42,210 nucleotides of DNA from an uncultured Clostridia bacterium. Its GTDB lineage: Bacteria; Bacillota; Clostridia; Christensenellales; Borkfalkiaceae. A program made the translations under genes and the position numbers. The notes beneath the pieces were generated by a model. It was not told where the DNA came from and searched no databases. It saw only the letters and a program-made list of their open reading frames with translations. Location: positions 1 to 42,210 of the forward strand of contig CALDOZ010000021.1 of assembly GCA_937912025.1 (NCBI GenBank), written 5' to 3'. Positions 1 through 8,151 of the stretch are shown here, piece by piece. How positions within the stretch are numbered: position 1 is the stretch's first letter; every line of letters begins with the position of its first letter.

Positions 1-107
1 CAAAATATTTTATGAGCCTAGCCTAACTTGTTTCTATCCCTTTAAAAACGCACAACATTAAAAAATATCAATATAAAACTCAATACAATTTTAATCTAAT
101 CAATTTT
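1..107. other. Left-edge non-coding or gene-end DNA
   Basis: No complete gene is visible. One forward frame (bases 2-61) is open to a TAA at 59-61 and could be the last 19 codons of a gene that begins outside the window; the terminator at 108-130 would then belong to it. Too short to identify. Confidence 0.3.
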
Positions 108-130
108 AAAGTGGGGAGTTCCCACTTTTT
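108..130 (+). terminator. Rho-independent terminator
   Basis: Stem AAAGTGGG (108-115), loop GAGTT, CCCACTTT (121-128) followed by T residues. It ends whatever gene lies left of the window and insulates the amino-acid importer operon. Confidence 0.75.
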
Positions 131-171
131 AATTTAAAATTTAATTTTTTTTAAAAACACCGTTAAAACAC

Positions 172-200
172 TTTACAACGCTAAAGTAATGAAGTATACT
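172..200 (+). promoter_or_regulatory. Sigma-A promoter of the amino-acid importer operon
   Basis: TTTACA (172-177), 17-base spacer, TATACT (195-200). The start of transcription would be near 207, giving a leader of about 35 bases. A perfect inverted repeat ACTTTAC-CAAA-GTAAAGT (210-227) lies at the predicted transcript start, directly before the AAAGGAG ribosome site, and could be an operator or a 5' hairpin. Confidence 0.65.
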
Positions 201-241
201 ATATCTATCACTTTACCAAAGTAAAGTAAAAGGAGAGTATT

Positions 242-1039
242 ATGAAAAAATTATTAATTGCTATTTTAGCTATGATGTTATCAGTTGTTACAATGTTTTC
301 AATGACTGCATGTAACGAAGAAAAATCAGATTTAGAACGCGTAAAAGAAAACAATAAACTTGTTGTTGGTGTTACAATTTACGACCCTATGGACTATATT
401 GATGATGAAACTGGCGACTGGGTTGGTTTTGATGCTGAACTTGCAAAAATGTTTGCAGATGAACTTGGTGTAAATTGTCAAATTGTTATTATTACATGGT
501 CTCAAAAAGTTGCAGAACTTAACTCTAAACAAATTGACCTTGTTTGGAACGGTATGACTGCATCTAGTGAACTTGGTGAACAAATTGATTTCTCTGTTTC
601 GTATGCTCAAAATGCCCAAGTAGCAGTAGTTAAAGATACAAGTACTATCACAACTAAAGACCAAATTAAATCTGCTAAAATCGCTGTTGAAGATGGTTCT
701 GCAGGAGCAGATGTTGCAAGTGAAATTCAAGCAACAAGCGTAACTCCAGTTACAGCGCAAGTTGATGCTCTTAACGAAGTTAAGGCAGGAACTTCTGACG
801 TTGCAATCATTGATATGACAATGGCGCAAAGTGTTGTTGGTAAAAATGAATATTCAACACTTAAAATTGTTAGCGGAGTAAGTTATAATGATGAAATTTT
901 TGCCGTAGGTTTAAGAAAAGGAAGTGACCTTAAAGCTAAACTTGACCAATTCTTAAAAGCAAAATACGCAGATGGTACTATGGCTACTCTTGCTGAAAAA
1001 TATAGGGTCATTTTAAATACAGATGCGCTTTCAGCGTAA
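242..1039 (+). CDS. Polar amino-acid ABC transporter, substrate-binding lipoprotein
   Basis: Extracellular solute-binding protein of family 3 (SBP_bac_3, the GlnH/FliY type), which captures an amino acid outside the membrane and passes it to the permease. Seen: a positively charged N terminus, hydrophobic segment and lipobox SMTAC with the acylated Cys at residue 24; the family opening LVVGVTIYDPMDY; and WVGFDAELAKMFADELGV, the usual start of lobe 1. Its 265 aa are normal for the family. The start is fixed by AAAGGAG eight to nine bases upstream. It is first in an operon with the permease (23 bases downstream) and ATPase. The substrate cannot be read from sequence; glutamine, cystine, arginine and similar polar amino acids are all possible. 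Confidence 0.93.
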   Translation: MKKLLIAILAMMLSVVTMFSMTACNEEKSDLERVKENNKLVVGVTIYDPMDYIDDETGDWVGFDAELAKMFADELGVNCQIVIITWSQKVAELNSKQIDLVWNGMTASSELGEQIDFSVSYAQNAQVAVVKDTSTITTKDQIKSAKIAVEDGSAGADVASEIQATSVTPVTAQVDALNEVKAGTSDVAIIDMTMAQSVVGKNEYSTLKIVSGVSYNDEIFAVGLRKGSDLKAKLDQFLKAKYADGTMATLAEKYRVILNTDALSA

Positions 1040-1061
1040 ATAAATTATAGGCAGGAAAAAT

Positions 1062-1751
1062 ATGAGTGAATTTTTAGAAGTTACTTTAGAACTTTTAAAC
1101 GGCTTTACTTTATCTACTCTACTTTTTCTGTTTACGTTAATAATTGCGTTACCATTGGGGCTACTTATATCGTTTTGTACGATGTCAAAGTTTGCCCCTT
1201 TAAGTGTGTTATCTAAAATAATAGTTTGGATATTACGCGGAACGCCGTTAATGTTGCAGATATTTGTAATATTCTATTTACCAGGAATGCTTAATTGGTT
1301 TGTATGGCCACAAATGAATACGGGTTGGGTTTGGTTTGATAACACAATTTCAACGCGTTTTATTGCTGCGTTAGTTGCGTTTGGAATTAATTATGCCGCG
1401 TATTTTTCAGAAATATATCGTGGCGGTATTGAAAGTATTCCAAAAGGACAATCAGAAGCAGGGCTAGTTTTAGGCATGACGAAAAGTCAAATATTTTTCA
1501 AGATAATATTAATGCAAGTTGTAAAACGTATTGTGCCTCCTATGTCAAACGAAATTATAACTTTAATTAAAGATACTTCGCTTGCTAACACAATAGGTGT
1601 TTTAGAACTTATTTTTACAGCAAAATCATTTATGCTTGAAGGTTTAATTTGGCCAATTTTCTATGCTGGTGCTTTTTATTTAATATTCGTAGGTATATTA
1701 ACCATAATATTTGGAAAAATAGAGAAAAAACTTTCTTATTATAAGGTGTAA
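1062..1751 (+). CDS. Amino-acid ABC transporter permease (HisM/GlnP family)
   Basis: Integral membrane half-transporter, 229 aa, with about five hydrophobic segments. The EAA loop that docks on the ATPase is visible at about residues 130-160 (EAGLVLGMTKSQIFFKI). The segment ILRGTPLMLQIFVIFY near residue 57 is typical of the polar amino-acid (HEQRo) permease family. It probably works as a homodimer, because only one permease gene is present. It sits between the binding protein and the ATPase; the ATPase starts two bases after its stop, so the two are probably translationally coupled. Confidence 0.93.
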   Translation: MSEFLEVTLELLNGFTLSTLLFLFTLIIALPLGLLISFCTMSKFAPLSVLSKIIVWILRGTPLMLQIFVIFYLPGMLNWFVWPQMNTGWVWFDNTISTRFIAALVAFGINYAAYFSEIYRGGIESIPKGQSEAGLVLGMTKSQIFFKIILMQVVKRIVPPMSNEIITLIKDTSLANTIGVLELIFTAKSFMLEGLIWPIFYAGAFYLIFVGILTIIFGKIEKKLSYYKV

Positions 1752-1753
1752 TT

Positions 1754-2557
1754 ATGAGTTTTCTTGAAGTAAAAGATATTTATAAAAGTTTTGGGAAAAC
1801 TGAGGTTTTAAAAGGTATTTCTTTTAACTTAGAAGAAGGCGAAGTTTTATCAATAATAGGTTCTTCTGGTAATGGTAAAACAACGTTGCTTCGTTGTTTA
1901 AATTATCTTGAAACGGCAGATAAAGGCACTGTAACTTTAAACGGTAAAGAAATATTTAACGGCGAAACTATAAAAGGTAAAAAAGAAAAAGAAATTCGCG
2001 AAGTAAGGCTTCATTTTGGTTTAGTTTTTCAATCCTTTAACCTTTTTCCGCAGTATACTGCGTTTGATAACGTTAAATTACCGCTTAGCCTTATGGAAAA
2101 AGATAGGGCAAAAAAAGGCCTACCAAGTTTACTTAGTAAAGGCATAGATGAAGAAGTTACCGACATTTTAGCAAAAGTTGGGCTTAGCGATAAAATTAAC
2201 AATTATCCTTGTGAACTTTCGGGTGGACAATGTCAACGCGTGGCGATAGCGCGCGCTATGGCGTTAAAGCCTGATATTTTGTGCTTTGACGAGCCAACGT
2301 CAGCATTAGACCCCGAACTTACGGGCGAAGTTTTAAAGGTTATTAAAGAACTTAAACAAACGTCTGGTATAACAATGATTATAGTAACTCACGAAATGGA
2401 GTTTGCTAAAAACATTTCCGATAAAGTGTTATTTATGGCTAACGGTTGTGTGTGCGAATTTGGTAGTCCCGACCAAATTTTTAACAATCCTGAAAACGAA
2501 CAAACTAAACAGTTTTTACAAAATTATATATCAACGAATGAAAAGGTGAAATCATGA
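1754..2557 (+). CDS. Amino-acid ABC transporter ATP-binding protein (GlnQ-like)
   Basis: Cytoplasmic ATPase that powers the importer. Motifs seen: Walker A GSSGNGKTT (residues 36-44), Q-loop Gln at about 93 in VFQSFNLFPQ, ABC signature LSGGQ (155-159), Walker B ILCFDE (175-180), D-loop SALD and the switch His in THEMEFA (about 213). 267 aa is slightly longer than the usual 240 because of an insert at about residues 113-131 between the Q-loop and the signature. It ends in a 4-base overlap with the downstream regulator gene, so the importer and regulator are probably co-translated. Confidence 0.95.
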   Translation: MSFLEVKDIYKSFGKTEVLKGISFNLEEGEVLSIIGSSGNGKTTLLRCLNYLETADKGTVTLNGKEIFNGETIKGKKEKEIREVRLHFGLVFQSFNLFPQYTAFDNVKLPLSLMEKDRAKKGLPSLLSKGIDEEVTDILAKVGLSDKINNYPCELSGGQCQRVAIARAMALKPDILCFDEPTSALDPELTGEVLKVIKELKQTSGITMIIVTHEMEFAKNISDKVLFMANGCVCEFGSPDQIFNNPENEQTKQFLQNYISTNEKVKS

Positions 2558-2835
2558 GTATTAACGATAAACACCTTGAAGATTTATATAAGGTAATAGC
2601 AAATTTAAATACTCCAAGCGATTGCAAAATGCTATTTGAAGACCTTTGCACTTATAAAGAATTAGAACAAATGGCTCAACGCATTGTTGCAGCGAAATGC
2701 TTACTTAATGGTAATACTTACGAAGAAGTAATTAAAAAAACGGATATTTCTTCAGCAACGTTATCAAGGGTAAGTAAATGCGTTAAGTATGGCGACGGGT
2801 ATAAAAAGTTTTTAAGCGGTAACGATAATGAGTAA
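2554..2835 (+). CDS. YerC/YecD-type TrpR-like repressor
   Basis: Small DNA-binding protein (93 aa) of the TrpR-like YerC/YecD family found in Firmicutes. Seen: the conserved block LFEDLCTYKELEQMAQRIVAA, followed by a helix-turn-helix with YEEVIKKTDISSATLSRVSKCV. The family is known by sequence and structure to share the Trp-repressor fold; a ligand is not established. The start ATG overlaps the ATPase stop by 4 bases and is preceded by AAAAGGTGAAATC. Its end overlaps queH by 8 bases. Its place suggests it may regulate this operon, but that is inference. Confidence 0.88.
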   Translation: MSINDKHLEDLYKVIANLNTPSDCKMLFEDLCTYKELEQMAQRIVAAKCLLNGNTYEEVIKKTDISSATLSRVSKCVKYGDGYKKFLSGNDNE

Positions 2836-3442
2836 TAAAATTAATTACGATTTACTCCAAAAAAAACAACTTAATGCAATTAAAAATTGCGCTACTAAGC
2901 CCAAACTTTTAATTCACGCTTGTTGCGCTCCTTGCTCAACTGCATGCTTAGAAAAAATCATAAATTATTTTGACGTTACAGTTTATTTTTATAATCCTAA
3001 TATTACCAACGAAAGCGAGTATAATAAACGCCTTATAGAACTTCAAAACTACCTAAAAAGCGTTTATGGCGATACAATTTCGCTTGTATATGATGATTAT
3101 GAAAGTCAACAGTTTTTAAACGCGGTAAAAGGTTACGAAAACGAGCCTGAAGGCGGTAAAAGATGTCAAATTTGTTATGCACTCCGTCTTGATAAAACGG
3201 CAAACTACGCAAAAACTAACGGTTACGATTATTTTACCACGACGTTATCTGTAAGCCCGCACAAAAACGCCGAATGGCTAAATAAAATAGGCGAAAATTT
3301 ATCAAACAAGTATAACGTAAATTATTTGTATGCCGATTTTAAAAAGCAAGGCGGATATTTGCGTTCAATTGAACTATCTAAACAAAATAACTTGTACCGT
3401 CAAAATTATTGCGGTTGCGAATTTTCAAAAACTCAAAAATAA
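2828..3442 (+). CDS. queH: Epoxyqueuosine reductase QueH
   Basis: QueH (formerly DUF208) catalyses the last step of queuosine biosynthesis in tRNA, reducing epoxyqueuosine to queuosine; it replaces the cobalamin-dependent QueG in many anaerobes. Seen: the N-terminal HACCAPC motif (Cys 32, 33, 36), GKRCQICY (Cys 113, 116), the segment FTTTLSVSPHKN, the block KKQGGYLRSIELS and a C-terminal CGC (195, 197). These cysteines carry the iron-sulfur/metal centre in the family. Full length at 204 aa. Last gene of the importer operon, followed directly by a strong terminator. No other queuosine or preQ1 gene is in the window, so the link with the transporter is not explained. Confidence 0.93.
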   Translation: MSNKINYDLLQKKQLNAIKNCATKPKLLIHACCAPCSTACLEKIINYFDVTVYFYNPNITNESEYNKRLIELQNYLKSVYGDTISLVYDDYESQQFLNAVKGYENEPEGGKRCQICYALRLDKTANYAKTNGYDYFTTTLSVSPHKNAEWLNKIGENLSNKYNVNYLYADFKKQGGYLRSIELSKQNNLYRQNYCGCEFSKTQK

Positions 3443-3447
3443 AATTA

Positions 3448-3479
3448 CCCTAAAAGACACAGTCTTTTAGGGTTTTTTG
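3448..3479 (+). terminator. Strong terminator after queH
   Basis: Perfect 11-bp stem CCCTAAAAGAC (3448-3458) / GTCTTTTAGGG (3462-3472) with loop ACA, followed by six T residues. Confidence 0.93.
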
Positions 3480-3533
3480 TTAAATTTAAGTATTTAAGTA
3501 AAATTTATCTAAAATTCATTTTACTATAAACGC

Positions 3534-3562
3534 TTGTATTTGTATTTAGAATATGTTATTAT
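3534..3562 (+). promoter_or_regulatory. Putative promoter of the first AraC-family gene
   Basis: TTGTAT (3534-3539), 17 bases, TATTAT (3557-3562). Plausible but not close to consensus in the -35 box. Confidence 0.45.
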
Positions 3563-3630
3563 ATTTTTATAAAATTTGTAATATCTTATTGTGATTTAAA
3601 AATTTAAAAGGAGTTGATAAAATCTATTTT

Positions 3631-4401
3631 ATGTTTACTTGTAAAATTTGTGGTGTAAAAACTGACCATAATAAAGGTTTTATATTCAATTCAACTAATA
3701 AATCTTGCTACTACTTTTTGTATTTTCTTACACCGTTCTTTTGTGAAATTGACGGGGTAAGGGTAACTGGTAACGCTGGTGATTGTATTATTCATAAAAA
3801 GGGTGACGCCGTTATTCACGGACCTATTAACGATAGTGAAAGTTTTATAAATAATTGGTTAATATTTGATTGTGAAGATAGCGACGTAGAATGTTTAAAC
3901 TTAACCTACAATAAAATTTTTAGCGCTCACGACGAAAAGGTTTTTTCGTCTATTATAACTAATATTATGAAAGAAGACGCTATTTCTGACGAATTTAGCA
4001 AGCAAACAATTTCAAACTATATTTATCAATTATTAATTGAGTTTAAACGCCGTATTAATATTAATACTAACGAAGAAAAATCAAATTTTGAAAAATTAAA
4101 TTATGCGCGAACGCACGTTTTAAGTCATTACGGAAAAAACTGGACGCTTAATGAAATGGCTAAATTGGTTGGTTTTTCAGTAAGTCGATTTTGCGCGTTA
4201 TATAAAAGTTTTTTTAATCAAAGCCCAATGAACGACTTACTTAACAAACGTCTAGAAGCGTCAAAGCAACTTTTATTAACAAAGGCTTATAAAATTGCCG
4301 ATATTTCTATCGCTTGTGGATTTTCTTCTCAGCAGTATTTTACAAAATTTTTCAAAATGCATACTGGTAAATCTCCACGAGAATATATGCAAGGTAATTA
4401 A
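3631..4401 (+). CDS. AraC/XylS-family transcriptional regulator
   Basis: 256-aa cytoplasmic regulator. The C-terminal third (about residues 160-256) holds the double helix-turn-helix of the family: LNEMAKLVGFSVSRFCALYKS, then IADISIACGFSSQQYFTKFFK and the closing TGKSPREYM. The N-terminal part would be a cupin-like sensor; it begins with an unusual CKIC pair. The effector is unknown. The start is odd: the only good ribosome site, AAGGAG at 3608-3613, lies 17 bases before this ATG and no other ATG, GTG or TTG is in frame in between. It faces the MATE exporter gene across a shared terminator; regulators beside MATE genes sometimes control them, but convergence gives no direct support here. Confidence 0.88.
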   Translation: MFTCKICGVKTDHNKGFIFNSTNKSCYYFLYFLTPFFCEIDGVRVTGNAGDCIIHKKGDAVIHGPINDSESFINNWLIFDCEDSDVECLNLTYNKIFSAHDEKVFSSIITNIMKEDAISDEFSKQTISNYIYQLLIEFKRRININTNEEKSNFEKLNYARTHVLSHYGKNWTLNEMAKLVGFSVSRFCALYKSFFNQSPMNDLLNKRLEASKQLLLTKAYKIADISIACGFSSQQYFTKFFKMHTGKSPREYMQGN

Positions 4402-4452
4402 CTCAATATATAGTATTTATAAAAACTTACTTAAAAAGTCTAATTTCAAACT

Positions 4453-4505
4453 AAAAACGTTACCAAATTACGCCTAAAATTAACGATAATTGGTAACGTT
4501 TTTTA
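4453..4505. terminator. Bidirectional terminator between convergent genes
   Basis: Inverted repeat with arms AACGTTACCAA (4456-4466) and TTGGTAACGTT (4490-4500), flanked by A residues on one side and T residues on the other, so it can end both the AraC gene and the minus-strand MATE gene. Confidence 0.85.
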
Positions 4506-4520
4506 TTTTTAAAGAATTTT

Positions 4521-5888
4521 TTAAATTGATTTTAAACTGTTTTTTATTGCTTTTTTATATACGATTTCACTCCAAATAAATTGTAAAATCATTAAGATTA
4601 CCCACGATATAGGGTACACCCATAACAATTGTTCAAACGAATTGTTTAGTGGAAATATGAATATAAAATATAAAACTCTAAGCAGACAAGTGCAAAGTAA
4701 CGTTAATACCATAGGCGTTACTGAACTTCCAAGTCCTTTCGATACGCCCGTTGATGCTTCTGAAAGCGCCCAAACGCAATAAAATGGAACTAAAATTATA
4801 AAGGTTAAACTTGCATTTTCAATTACGCTTGCGTTAGACGTGTAAATGTTAAATAATTGATATCTAATTAGTATAAATACGGTTGAACTTATAGCCGTTG
4901 CTATTATTGATGTTAGTGTTGCCGTTACTTGAATTTTTCGGATGTATTTAATATTGCCAGCGCCGTAGTTTTGCGCAACGAACGCCGTTATTGCTTGAGC
5001 AACTGCCGTTGATATATTAAAAATAAAACCGCCAAGCGAGTTTGCAATGGTATGACCGCTAATAACGCTTTCGCCAAGGGAAATCATAAATCCGTGCGCA
5101 ATCAAGTTGGTAATATTAAACATTGCCGTTTGAAGTCCCGACGGGAGTCCAATTCTTAAAACTTGAAGCAACTGATTTTTACTAATTTTAAGTTGTTTAA
5201 AGTTAAGTTTGCAGTCGGTATTACTTTTTGCAAGATCGACTATAACAAATATCATTGCAATAAATTGAGAAATTATAGTTGCTATTGCAACGCCTGAAAC
5301 GTCTAATTTAAAAACAATAACGAAAATAAGGTTAAGAGAAACGTTAATTATTCCTGAAATTCCAAGATAAATAAGCGGTTTTTTAGTGTCGCCCATAGCA
5401 AGTAAAATTGCAGAGCCAAAGTTGTAAATAATATTAAAAGGAGCGCCTAAAAAAATAATTGATAAATATATATTGGCGCGTTCAAGTAATTGGTCTTCAC
5501 AGTTTAGCAAAATAAGTAAATCTCGTGAAAATATTAAACCAACCGCCATACAAATAACGCCTAAAATTACGCTTAGTATTAACGACGTATGCACTGCCTT
5601 AGATATACTCTCGCTATTTTTTGCGCCTATAGACCTAGCAACTATAATGTTAGTGCCTATAGATAACCCCATAAACAAGTTTACAAGAAGCGCAGTAACA
5701 CTACTTGTCGAGCCTACCGCTGCAAGAGATAAATCGCCTGCAAACTGACCTATAATAGCAAGGTCTGCGCTATTATAAAATATTTGTAAAATAAGTGAAA
5801 GAAAAATTGGCAATGAAAATACTATTAACTTTTTAAATAACGGTCCGGTAGTTAAATCCATTTCGTTATTTTTAAAAAATTTAGACAT
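4521..5888 (-). CDS. MATE-family multidrug/cation antiporter
   Basis: 455-aa inner-membrane exporter of the MATE family (NorM/DinF type) with about twelve hydrophobic helices in two similar halves. Seen: the typical N terminus MDLTTGPLFKKLIVFSLPIFLSLILQIFYNSADLAIIGQFAG, written here only as a family signature by its parts (GPLFKKLIVFSLPIF, then NSADLAIIGQ), and the internal AVAQAITAFVAQNYGAGN at about residue 300. Substrate not predictable. The start ATG is preceded by AGGTGA. The aldolase terminator lies just upstream, so it probably has its own promoter, which I did not locate clearly. Confidence 0.9.
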   Translation of the reverse strand: MSKFFKNNEMDLTTGPLFKKLIVFSLPIFLSLILQIFYNSADLAIIGQFAGDLSLAAVGSTSSVTALLVNLFMGLSIGTNIIVARSIGAKNSESISKAVHTSLILSVILGVICMAVGLIFSRDLLILLNCEDQLLERANIYLSIIFLGAPFNIIYNFGSAILLAMGDTKKPLIYLGISGIINVSLNLIFVIVFKLDVSGVAIATIISQFIAMIFVIVDLAKSNTDCKLNFKQLKISKNQLLQVLRIGLPSGLQTAMFNITNLIAHGFMISLGESVISGHTIANSLGGFIFNISTAVAQAITAFVAQNYGAGNIKYIRKIQVTATLTSIIATAISSTVFILIRYQLFNIYTSNASVIENASLTFIILVPFYCVWALSEASTGVSKGLGSSVTPMVLTLLCTCLLRVLYFIFIFPLNNSFEQLLWVYPISWVILMILQFIWSEIVYKKAIKNSLKSI

Positions 5889-5913
5889 ATTTCACCTAAT
5901 AATTTAATTTTCG

Positions 5914-5951
5914 ATAAAAAAACGTCATCACTTATAGGTGATAACGTTTTT
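5914..5951 (-). terminator. Terminator of the aldolase gene
   Basis: On the minus strand, AAAACGTTATCAC and GTGATGACGTTTT form a stem with one mismatch around the loop CTATAA, followed by a run of T. Confidence 0.8.
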
Positions 5952-5985
5952 AATTTTCAAAAAACTAATTAAAGCAAACGCTTAA

Positions 5986-6960
5986 TTACATGCACTCGTC
6001 AGCCTTGCCTGCGCAACCAAGAACGTTAATGAGTTTGTGTTTAACGATTTCTTTAATGTTAGCGCGCGCTGGTTTAAGGTATTCACGAGGGTCGAATTTT
6101 TCTGGGTGTTCGTTAAAGAATTTTCTAATAGTACCAGTCATAGCAAGACGAAGGTCGCTGTCAATGTTGATTTTACATACAGAAAGTCTTGCTGCTTCAC
6201 GAAGTTGTTCTTCAGGAATACCGATAGCATCAGGCATTTTACCGCCGTTTTCGTTAACCATTTTAACGTAGTTTTGTGGAACTGAAGAAGAACCGTGTAA
6301 TACGATAGGGAAGCCAGGAATTCTCTTAGAAACTTCTTCTAAAATATCAAAACGAAGAGCAGGTGGAACTAAAATACCTTTTTCGTTTCTTGTGCATTGG
6401 TCAGGAGTGAATTTATAAGCGCCGTGTGAAGTACCAATTGCAATAGCAAGAGAGTCAACGCCAGTCTTTTTAACGAATTCTTCAACTTCTTCAGGTCTTG
6501 TATAAGAACCAACAGCGTGAGAAACTTCGTCTTCAATACCTGCTAAAGTTCCAAGTTCGCCTTCAACGGTAACACCGTATTTGTGCGCGTATTCTACAAC
6601 TTTTGCAGTTACTTCAATATTCTTTTCAAAAGTATGAGAAGAACCGTCAATCATAACTGAAGTGAAGCCACCGTCAATACATGCTTTACACGTTTCAAAG
6701 TCAGGGCCGTGGTCAAGGTGAAGAGCAATAGGAATGTTAGGACATTCTTTAACTGCTGCTTCAACAAGTTTAACAAGGTAAGTGTGGTTTGCGTAAGCGC
6801 GCGCGCCTTTTGAAACTTGAAGAATAACAGGAGCGTTAACTTCTTGACAAGCTTCAGTAATACCTTGAACAATTTCCATGTTGTTTACGTTAAATGCGCC
6901 GATAGCATAGCCGTTTTTGTATGCTTTTTCGAACATCTTGGTAGTGTTTACTAATGCCAT
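5986..6960 (-). CDS. fba: Fructose-1,6-bisphosphate aldolase, class II
   Basis: Zinc-dependent glycolytic aldolase that splits fructose-1,6-bisphosphate to glyceraldehyde-3-phosphate and dihydroxyacetone phosphate. Seen: HLDHG (residues 81-85, with the metal-binding His and catalytic Asp), VEGELG near 132, and VLHGSSSVP, which carries a further metal His. The start is placed at the ATG at 6960, giving 324 aa (MALVNTTKMF...), because it has GGAGG eight bases upstream. A reading that starts 27 codons earlier would begin upstream of the mapped promoter's transcript start and is not used. Single-gene transcript between its own promoter and terminator. Confidence 0.96.
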   Translation of the reverse strand: MALVNTTKMFEKAYKNGYAIGAFNVNNMEIVQGITEACQEVNAPVILQVSKGARAYANHTYLVKLVEAAVKECPNIPIALHLDHGPDFETCKACIDGGFTSVMIDGSSHTFEKNIEVTAKVVEYAHKYGVTVEGELGTLAGIEDEVSHAVGSYTRPEEVEEFVKKTGVDSLAIAIGTSHGAYKFTPDQCTRNEKGILVPPALRFDILEEVSKRIPGFPIVLHGSSSVPQNYVKMVNENGGKMPDAIGIPEEQLREAARLSVCKINIDSDLRLAMTGTIRKFFNEHPEKFDPREYLKPARANIKEIVKHKLINVLGCAGKADECM

Positions 6961-7000
6961 ATAAATATCCTCCGAATATTTTGTTTTTCTAATTGTAAGT

Positions 7001-7029
7001 ATTATACAACATATTTTGTTAAAGAGCAA
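7001..7029 (-). promoter_or_regulatory. Promoter of fba
   Basis: Minus-strand TTGCTC (7029-7024), 17-base spacer, TATAAT (7006-7001). Transcript start would be near 6994, about 34 bases before the ATG. Confidence 0.75.
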
Positions 7030-7106
7030 ACAAAACAACAAAATTTACTAAAAAAATAATAAAATTATTTTATTTCAACTAAAATTTGCGCTTGTAAACT
7101 AAACAC

Positions 7107-7135
7107 TTTACAAAAATTATATAAAATGCTAAAAT
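7107..7135 (+). promoter_or_regulatory. Promoter of the first SsuABC/ThiXYZ-like operon
   Basis: TTTACA (7107-7112), 17 bases, TAAAAT (7130-7135), followed by the TTGGAGA ribosome site at 7153-7159. Confidence 0.6.
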
Positions 7136-7164
7136 AAGTTCGCGTTTATATCTTGGAGAATACT

Positions 7165-8151
7165 ATGAAAAAATTGCTAACGTCATTTATAAGTTTTATA
7201 CTTTTAATTTTTACTTCATTATCGCTAATTGCTTGTAATACTGAAAAAGACGAAGTAAACGTTTACGTTGTTGACGGCGCTCCTGTAATATCGGTAGCAA
7301 ATTTAATTGAAGACCGTCAAATTGAAAACACAAAAGTTAAAGTAAACGTCGTACCTAATATCGATGCGTTGACGGGCGCAATCGGTAGGGGTGAGGCGGA
7401 CGTTGCAGTTTGTCCTATAAACGTTGCTTCAACCTTATATAACGGTGGGGTTGATTATAAACTACTTAGCGTTAATATTTTTGGTGTGTTGCACATAGTA
7501 GGCAAAAACGCCGTTACTCTTGACGGGTTAAAGGGGCAAACGGTATATAATATTGGTAAAGGTGGAACGCCGGACGTTACTCTTAAATATATACTAAATA
7601 AAAATAATATCGCTTTCACAGAAAATTTAGACGAGCCACTAAGCGATAAGGTAAACCTTAAATACGTTTCAAGCGCTAACGAGTTGATGCCACTTCTAAA
7701 GCAAGGCGTTGCAAAATACGGGGTATTAGGCGAGCCTGCAGTTACCAAAGCAAACTCCGTTGCTAACGTGAGTTCGGTTATAAATTTAACAGAAGAATGG
7801 TCTAAGGTTTGCAATTATAAATATACGCAAGCGGGTGTAATAGTTAGTCAAAATTTAATAGAAAAAGACGTTAAATTTGTAAAAGGTTTGTTTGAAACAC
7901 TTAAAAATTCAAATAATTATGCAAAAGAAAACGCTCAAAATTTAAAGAGTATAATATCAAGCGCTGGCTCTACGCTCACTGTTGATTTTACAAGCGAAAT
8001 TATTTTACGCTGTAACGTTGACTGTAAGGGCGCGTATCAAATTAAAAGTGACGTTGAGTATTATCTCAGCGCGTTAATGGAATATAATAAAAACGTTATT
8101 GGCGGAAAATTGCCTGATAAAAATTTTTATATAAATTATGAAAACCTTTAA
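7165..8151 (+). CDS. ABC transporter substrate-binding lipoprotein, NMT1/SsuA-like
   Basis: Binding lipoprotein (328 aa) of the NMT1/THI5-like/SsuA superfamily, which serves importers for nitrate, sulfonates, taurine or thiamine precursors. Seen: lipobox LIAC with Cys 24, the family pattern of a weakly charged first lobe, then LDGLKGQTVYNIGKGGTPDVTL, which matches the G-x-G-x-x-x hinge region of the superfamily, and GVLGEPAV. Start chosen at ATG 7165 because GGAG lies six to seven bases upstream; a TTG four codons earlier overlaps that site and is rejected. First gene of a three-gene operon. Ligand unknown: no sulfonate, taurine or thiamine enzyme is adjacent. Confidence 0.85.
   Translation: MKKLLTSFISFILLIFTSLSLIACNTEKDEVNVYVVDGAPVISVANLIEDRQIENTKVKVNVVPNIDALTGAIGRGEADVAVCPINVASTLYNGGVDYKLLSVNIFGVLHIVGKNAVTLDGLKGQTVYNIGKGGTPDVTLKYILNKNNIAFTENLDEPLSDKVNLKYVSSANELMPLLKQGVAKYGVLGEPAVTKANSVANVSSVINLTEEWSKVCNYKYTQAGVIVSQNLIEKDVKFVKGLFETLKNSNNYAKENAQNLKSIISSAGSTLTVDFTSEIILRCNVDCKGAYQIKSDVEYYLSALMEYNKNVIGGKLPDKNFYINYENL

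Noticed and set aside
5986..6271. Plus-strand open frames antisense to fba and other genes
   Set aside because: They are mirror frames of well-supported genes with no ribosome sites and unnatural composition.
6961..7041. 27-codon N-terminal extension of fba
   Set aside because: It includes the promoter -35 and -10 boxes and would start before the transcript; the ATG at 6960 has a good GGAGG.
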